A DNA stretch of 18,099 nucleotides from Acidimicrobiia bacterium (GTDB lineage Bacteria; Actinomycetota; Acidimicrobiia; Spongiisociales; JAHEDJ01), in the NCBI GenBank assembly GCA_030598025.1, contig JAUVQS010000015.1:1-18099 (forward strand), given 5' to 3'. The notes under the pieces were generated by a model. It saw only the letters and a program-made list of their open reading frames with translations. It ran no database searches and had not been told where the DNA came from. The position numbers and the translations under genes were made by a program. The stretch's first letter is position 1. Each line of letters begins with the position of its first letter. Positions 14,713 through 18,099 of this stretch are shown piece after piece.

Positions 14713-16094
14713 TCTCGCTGACTCCCGACCTCCTGACCCGGTACGACCGGCCGGGACCCCGCTACACGTCCTATCCGACTGCCGTCGAGTTTGCCGACGA
14801 CTTCGGTCCTGAGGCCTATGGGGAGCGGCTCCGAATCGCCGCCCGCGATGCCGACGGCCCGTTGTCGCTTTACGTTCATCTCCCATTCTGCGACGCCCGG
14901 TGTTCGTTCTGTGGCTGCCACGTAGTGATCGCCAGGCGGGAATCTGTCTCGAACGTCTATCTACAGCGACTCATCGATGAGGCAGCAATCATCGCCGAGC
15001 ATCTCGGTGAGCGCCGGACGCTCGTCCAGTATCACTGGGGCGGCGGCACGCCGACCTACTACTCCGTCGAAGATCTCGCCAAGCTGCACCGGGCACTGCT
15101 CGAACACTTCACCTTGGCTCCAGACGCAGAGGTCGCCCTCGAGGTTGACCCGCGGGTGACCACCGACGCCCATCTCGAGATGCTGAGGGAACTCGGGTTC
15201 AATCGTCTCTCGCTGGGAGTGCAGGATCTGGACCCGACCGTGCAGGAGATGATCGGTCGGAACCAGACCTGGGAGGAGACCAAGTCGCTCTACGACGAGG
15301 CTCGACGTCTGGGGTTCGAATCGATCAACATCGATCTCATCTACGGACTGCCGGGGCAGAGCCTCGACACGATGGGCGCGACGCTCGACAGAACGATCGA
15401 AATGATGCCGGACCGTCTGGCCGTTTACTCGTTTGCGTACGTGCCGTGGGTGAAGCCCAATCAGAAGCGCATCGACGAGTCGACACTCCCCGACCGGCAC
15501 ACCAAGTTTGCCTTATTGTCCCAGGTCTCGGACCGCCTGGTCGGCGGCGGGTACCGGGCCATCGGCATGGATCACTTCGCGCTACCCGACGACGAACTCT
15601 CGGTGGCGATGGATAACGGTTCGCTATCTCGCAACTTCATGGGATACACGACCAAACGCGGCACCGAGATGGTGGCACTCGGCTCGTCCGGGATCAGTGA
15701 GGTGGCCGGCGCCTACGCCCAGAATCACAAGCGCCTGAACTCCTACTACCAGTCGATCGAAGCTGGAGAACCGCCCGTCGAACGAGGCGTGGCGCTGTCC
15801 GACGATGACCGAATTCGACGGCACGTTATTACCGAGCTCATGTGCAACTCGTATCTGTCGTTCGAAGATGTCGAACAACGATTCGGCATCGATTTCCACG
15901 ACTACTTCGGCGCCGAGTTGGCGGTCATGACGGGCCCCGGTGGTGCCGTCGAGGAAGGCATGGCGGAGGTGACGACCGACAACATCACTGCCACCGAGTT
16001 GGGAACAGTGTTCATTCGCAACGTGGCGATGACCTTCGATGTGTATCTCAAGAAAGTGAAGCGGGACCAGCCCGTGTTCTCCCGGACCGTGTAG
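14709..16094 (+). CDS. hemN: Oxygen-independent coproporphyrinogen III oxidase (radical SAM)
   Basis: A 461-residue radical-SAM enzyme that decarboxylates coproporphyrinogen III to protoporphyrinogen IX without oxygen. CDARCSFCGC (Cys61, 65, 68, 70) is the CxxxCxxCxC form of genuine HemN rather than the HemW chaperone, and RYTSYPTA (19-26) is the HemN N-terminal motif. QYHWGGGTPTYY and NIDLIYGLPGQS are SAM-binding and barrel motifs. The ATG at 14709 overlaps hemE (ATGA) with AGGAGAAGG just upstream; the frame is open further upstream only because it runs through hemE. Its presence points to haem synthesis under low oxygen. Confidence 0.95.
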   Translation: MISLTPDLLTRYDRPGPRYTSYPTAVEFADDFGPEAYGERLRIAARDADGPLSLYVHLPFCDARCSFCGCHVVIARRESVSNVYLQRLIDEAAIIAEHLGERRTLVQYHWGGGTPTYYSVEDLAKLHRALLEHFTLAPDAEVALEVDPRVTTDAHLEMLRELGFNRLSLGVQDLDPTVQEMIGRNQTWEETKSLYDEARRLGFESINIDLIYGLPGQSLDTMGATLDRTIEMMPDRLAVYSFAYVPWVKPNQKRIDESTLPDRHTKFALLSQVSDRLVGGGYRAIGMDHFALPDDELSVAMDNGSLSRNFMGYTTKRGTEMVALGSSGISEVAGAYAQNHKRLNSYYQSIEAGEPPVERGVALSDDDRIRRHVITELMCNSYLSFEDVEQRFGIDFHDYFGAELAVMTGPGGAVEEGMAEVTTDNITATELGTVFIRNVAMTFDVYLKKVKRDQPVFSRTV

Positions 16095-16101
16095 GAGCAC
16101 C

Positions 16102-17070
16102 ATGTCCAAGACCGGAATCATCCTTGCCCAACTGGGCGGGCCGCGCGATCAGCGCGAAGTCGAGCCGTTCGTGCGAGCAATCTTCGCCGATCCGGATCTG
16201 GTACCGATTCCAGGCGGGCCGGTGGTGAGCAAGATATTCGGCTGGGCAGTCGCCAAGGCACGGGGCCCGTTTGTAAGAAAGAACTACCGACTGATCGGCG
16301 GCGGCTCCCCCATCCTGGAAATCACACTGGCACAGGGCCGGATGCTCGAAGAGACGCTCCGTGAGCGTGGTCACGACGCACATGTGTCGGTGGCCATGCG
16401 CTACACGCGTCCCGACACTTACGACGCGGTCCGTGAACTCGTTCGAGCAGACATCGACCGGATCATCTTGCTACCGATGTACCCGCAGTACTCGAGGGCA
16501 ACCACGGGTTCGTCTGAGAACGAACTCCGCCGGGTGCTGGCCGATCTCGACGTGGCCATCCCGCTCGAGGTCTTGCGAACTTGGTACGACCATCCGTCCT
16601 ATCTCGACTTCCAGGCGAAACTCGTGACGGAGATGCTCGAGACCCGGCCGACCGGCCAACGGAACGGGGCCGCCGTGCTGTTCTCGGCACATGGGTTGCC
16701 CGAGAGCGTTGTCGCCAAAGGCGACCCCTACCCGGACGAAACAGCCGCCACAGTGAAGGCCGTCATCGAGCGCGTGCCCTACGAGATCGACGCCCGCCTC
16801 GGTTACCAGTCCCGCACCAAGCCGGTGAAGTGGATCGGGCCGGGAACCGAGCAGGTGCTGGCGGACTTCGCCAACGACGGTTTCGACACGGTGGGAATGG
16901 TTGCCGTCTCATTCGTCACCGATCACATCGAAACCCTTTACGAAGTCGACATGCTGTTTCGTGACCATGCCAAAAAGGTGGGGATTCACAACTACTACCG
17001 ATCTGAAATGATGAACGACCGGCCCGAGGTTGGGCCGATGCTGGCCGATGTTCTGGAGGATTTGCTGTGA
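16102..17070 (+). CDS. hemH: Ferrochelatase
   Basis: A 322-residue enzyme inserting ferrous iron into a porphyrin. It shows QLGGP at the N-terminus, YRLIGGGSPILEIT, AMRYTRP, LLPMYPQYSRATTGS, SAHGLP with His197, and FVTDHIETLYEVD with Glu277, the last two matching the catalytic His/Glu pair. There is no cysteine in the protein, so it cannot hold the [2Fe-2S] cluster found in some ferrochelatases, including actinobacterial ones. Whether the substrate is protoporphyrin IX or coproporphyrin III cannot be settled by eye. It lies 7 bp after hemN, with TAGGAG before the ATG. Confidence 0.95.
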   Translation: MSKTGIILAQLGGPRDQREVEPFVRAIFADPDLVPIPGGPVVSKIFGWAVAKARGPFVRKNYRLIGGGSPILEITLAQGRMLEETLRERGHDAHVSVAMRYTRPDTYDAVRELVRADIDRIILLPMYPQYSRATTGSSENELRRVLADLDVAIPLEVLRTWYDHPSYLDFQAKLVTEMLETRPTGQRNGAAVLFSAHGLPESVVAKGDPYPDETAATVKAVIERVPYEIDARLGYQSRTKPVKWIGPGTEQVLADFANDGFDTVGMVAVSFVTDHIETLYEVDMLFRDHAKKVGIHNYYRSEMMNDRPEVGPMLADVLEDLL

Positions 17071-18099
17071 GTGATGTGATCGTTGTCGGCGGAGGTCTCA
17101 GCGGACTCATCGTCGGCGCCGAGTTGAAACGGCGGGGAATGGATGTTCTCGTTCTCGAGGCCACCGGTGAACCGGCCGGAGTGGCATCGAGCGTGCGTGA
17201 AGATGGCTACCTGCTCGAACCCGGAGCAGGTTCGCTCCTCTGGCCGAACGCCGACCTGGCCCCCATCTTCGCAGCAGCCGGCATTGAGATGCTGCCCGCC
17301 AACCCGGCCGCGAAGGCCCGATTCGTCTACCAGAACGGCACTCTGTTTCAGATTCCCGAGTCTCCGGCGATCGCTTTCTCCGGCCTGGTGTCGTGGGGAG
17401 CGAAGTTCCGGGCAATTCGCGAACCCTGGGTCAAGACGCCACCCCCGAGCGAAGAGGAGTCAATCGAAGGGTTCTTCAGCCGGCGCTTCGGTCGAGGCCT
17501 CGGCCGGATAGGCGCCACTCTGATGGCACACGGCGTTTTCGCCGGCGATCCGGACAAGCTGTCGATGAGAGGCGCTTTCCCGAAGATGGTGGCCCTCGAA
17601 GACGAGGCCGGCAGCATGATCAGAGGCATGCTGGCCCGAATGAAACAACGTGAAAAGGGAACGCCGAGAGCTTCGGTTCACGTTCCACCCCGCGGCATGA
17701 AGGGCGTCGCCGAAGATCTCGTCGCCTACCTCGGGGATTCATTCCTCGTAAACCACCCAGCAACCGGGCTCTGCCGCGATGAGGCCAGGTGGATTGTCGA
17801 AGCAGCGGAGACATACCAGGCGGATGACGTGGTGCTGGCGCTAGCGCCGCATGCTGCCGCCAAGCTCGTCCCCGACGAGATTGCTTCCCTGATGGCGGAC
17901 GCGATCATCGCTCCGGTCGCGGTGGTCGGGATCGGTGGGCGAGCTGCCGATGTGCCGATTCCCGCCGGTTTTGGCGCCCTGATCGGGCCTGATACAGATG
18001 TTCGGGTTCTCGGCATACTCATGGAGTCTCAGTACGCCCCCGGGCGTGCACCAGAACTGCACCACCTCGCCAAAGGCATCTACGGCGGGGCCGCCGATC
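17067..18099 (+). CDS. hemY: Protoporphyrinogen/coproporphyrinogen oxidase, FAD-dependent, 3' truncated
   Basis: The frame runs from the GTG at 17067 through the window end without a stop (344 codons visible; the family has about 450-480). VIVVGGGLSGLIVGAEL near the N-terminus is the FAD-binding Rossmann motif, followed by Glu of VLEA. LLEPGAGSLL and FAGDPDKLSMRGAFP, then EDEAGSMIRGM, are HemY-family signatures. The enzyme oxidises protoporphyrinogen IX, or coproporphyrinogen III in the coproporphyrin-dependent route, using oxygen in characterised members. The start overlaps hemH (GTGA), with GGAGG at 17055-17059. I use hemY in the broad family sense (also named hemG or cgoX). Confidence 0.92.
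   Translation, partial: MSDVIVVGGGLSGLIVGAELKRRGMDVLVLEATGEPAGVASSVREDGYLLEPGAGSLLWPNADLAPIFAAAGIEMLPANPAAKARFVYQNGTLFQIPESPAIAFSGLVSWGAKFRAIREPWVKTPPPSEEESIEGFFSRRFGRGLGRIGATLMAHGVFAGDPDKLSMRGAFPKMVALEDEAGSMIRGMLARMKQREKGTPRASVHVPPRGMKGVAEDLVAYLGDSFLVNHPATGLCRDEARWIVEAAETYQADDVVLALAPHAAAKLVPDEIASLMADAIIAPVAVVGIGGRAADVPIPAGFGALIGPDTDVRVLGILMESQYAPGRAPELHHLAKGIYGGAAD

Overview
The window is gene-dense, GC-rich bacterial DNA with a C5 (glutamate-type) haem pathway, frequent GTG/TTG starts and 4-nt start/stop overlaps. This suggests a high-GC lineage such as Actinomycetota or possibly Chloroflexota, from a habitat where respiratory flexibility matters. The taxonomic guess is an inference with low certainty. 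I see no tRNA, rRNA, CRISPR array, insertion sequence or phage gene.

Region 1 (1-5067, plus strand) is a translationally coupled membrane redox module. It begins with a 5'-truncated ferredoxin-like subunit with four [4Fe-4S] cysteine sets. Next come an NrfD/ActC-type multi-pass quinol-site subunit, a membrane protein joining an Ig-like domain to two c-type haem domains, and a cytochrome made of five tandem single-haem domains with a C-terminal anchor. Converging on it from the other strand (5246-6835) is a NapC/NirT-type membrane cytochrome with seven haem-c sites, the first of the CX3CH kind. Together these genes encode 14 haem-c sites and a plausible electron path between the quinone pool and extracytoplasmic acceptors or donors. 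The catalytic partner, if there is one, lies upstream of the window.

Region 2 (6983-8428, minus strand) is a two-gene unit: prephenate dehydratase (pheA) followed directly by a nucleoside-deaminase-family protein with a TTG start.

Region 3 (8704-18099, plus strand) is a nine-gene haem operon in the order hemA, hemC, hemD, hemB, hemL, hemE, hemN, hemH, hemY (hemY truncated by the window end). Nearly every junction is an ATGA or GTGA overlap. It covers the route from glutamyl-tRNA to haem and would supply the haem needed by the cytochromes of region 1.

The three intergenic gaps (5068-5245, 6836-6982, 8429-8703; all under 300 bp) are not empty. Each holds a tract of 7-bp-period repeats with partly shared units. 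The first also holds a compound palindromic element. The third, between the divergent pheA and hemA genes, holds a perfect 12-bp hairpin whose 3' arm can pair in a competing hairpin. The most novel-looking material is the redox module and these extragenic repeats; the biosynthetic genes are mostly conventional.
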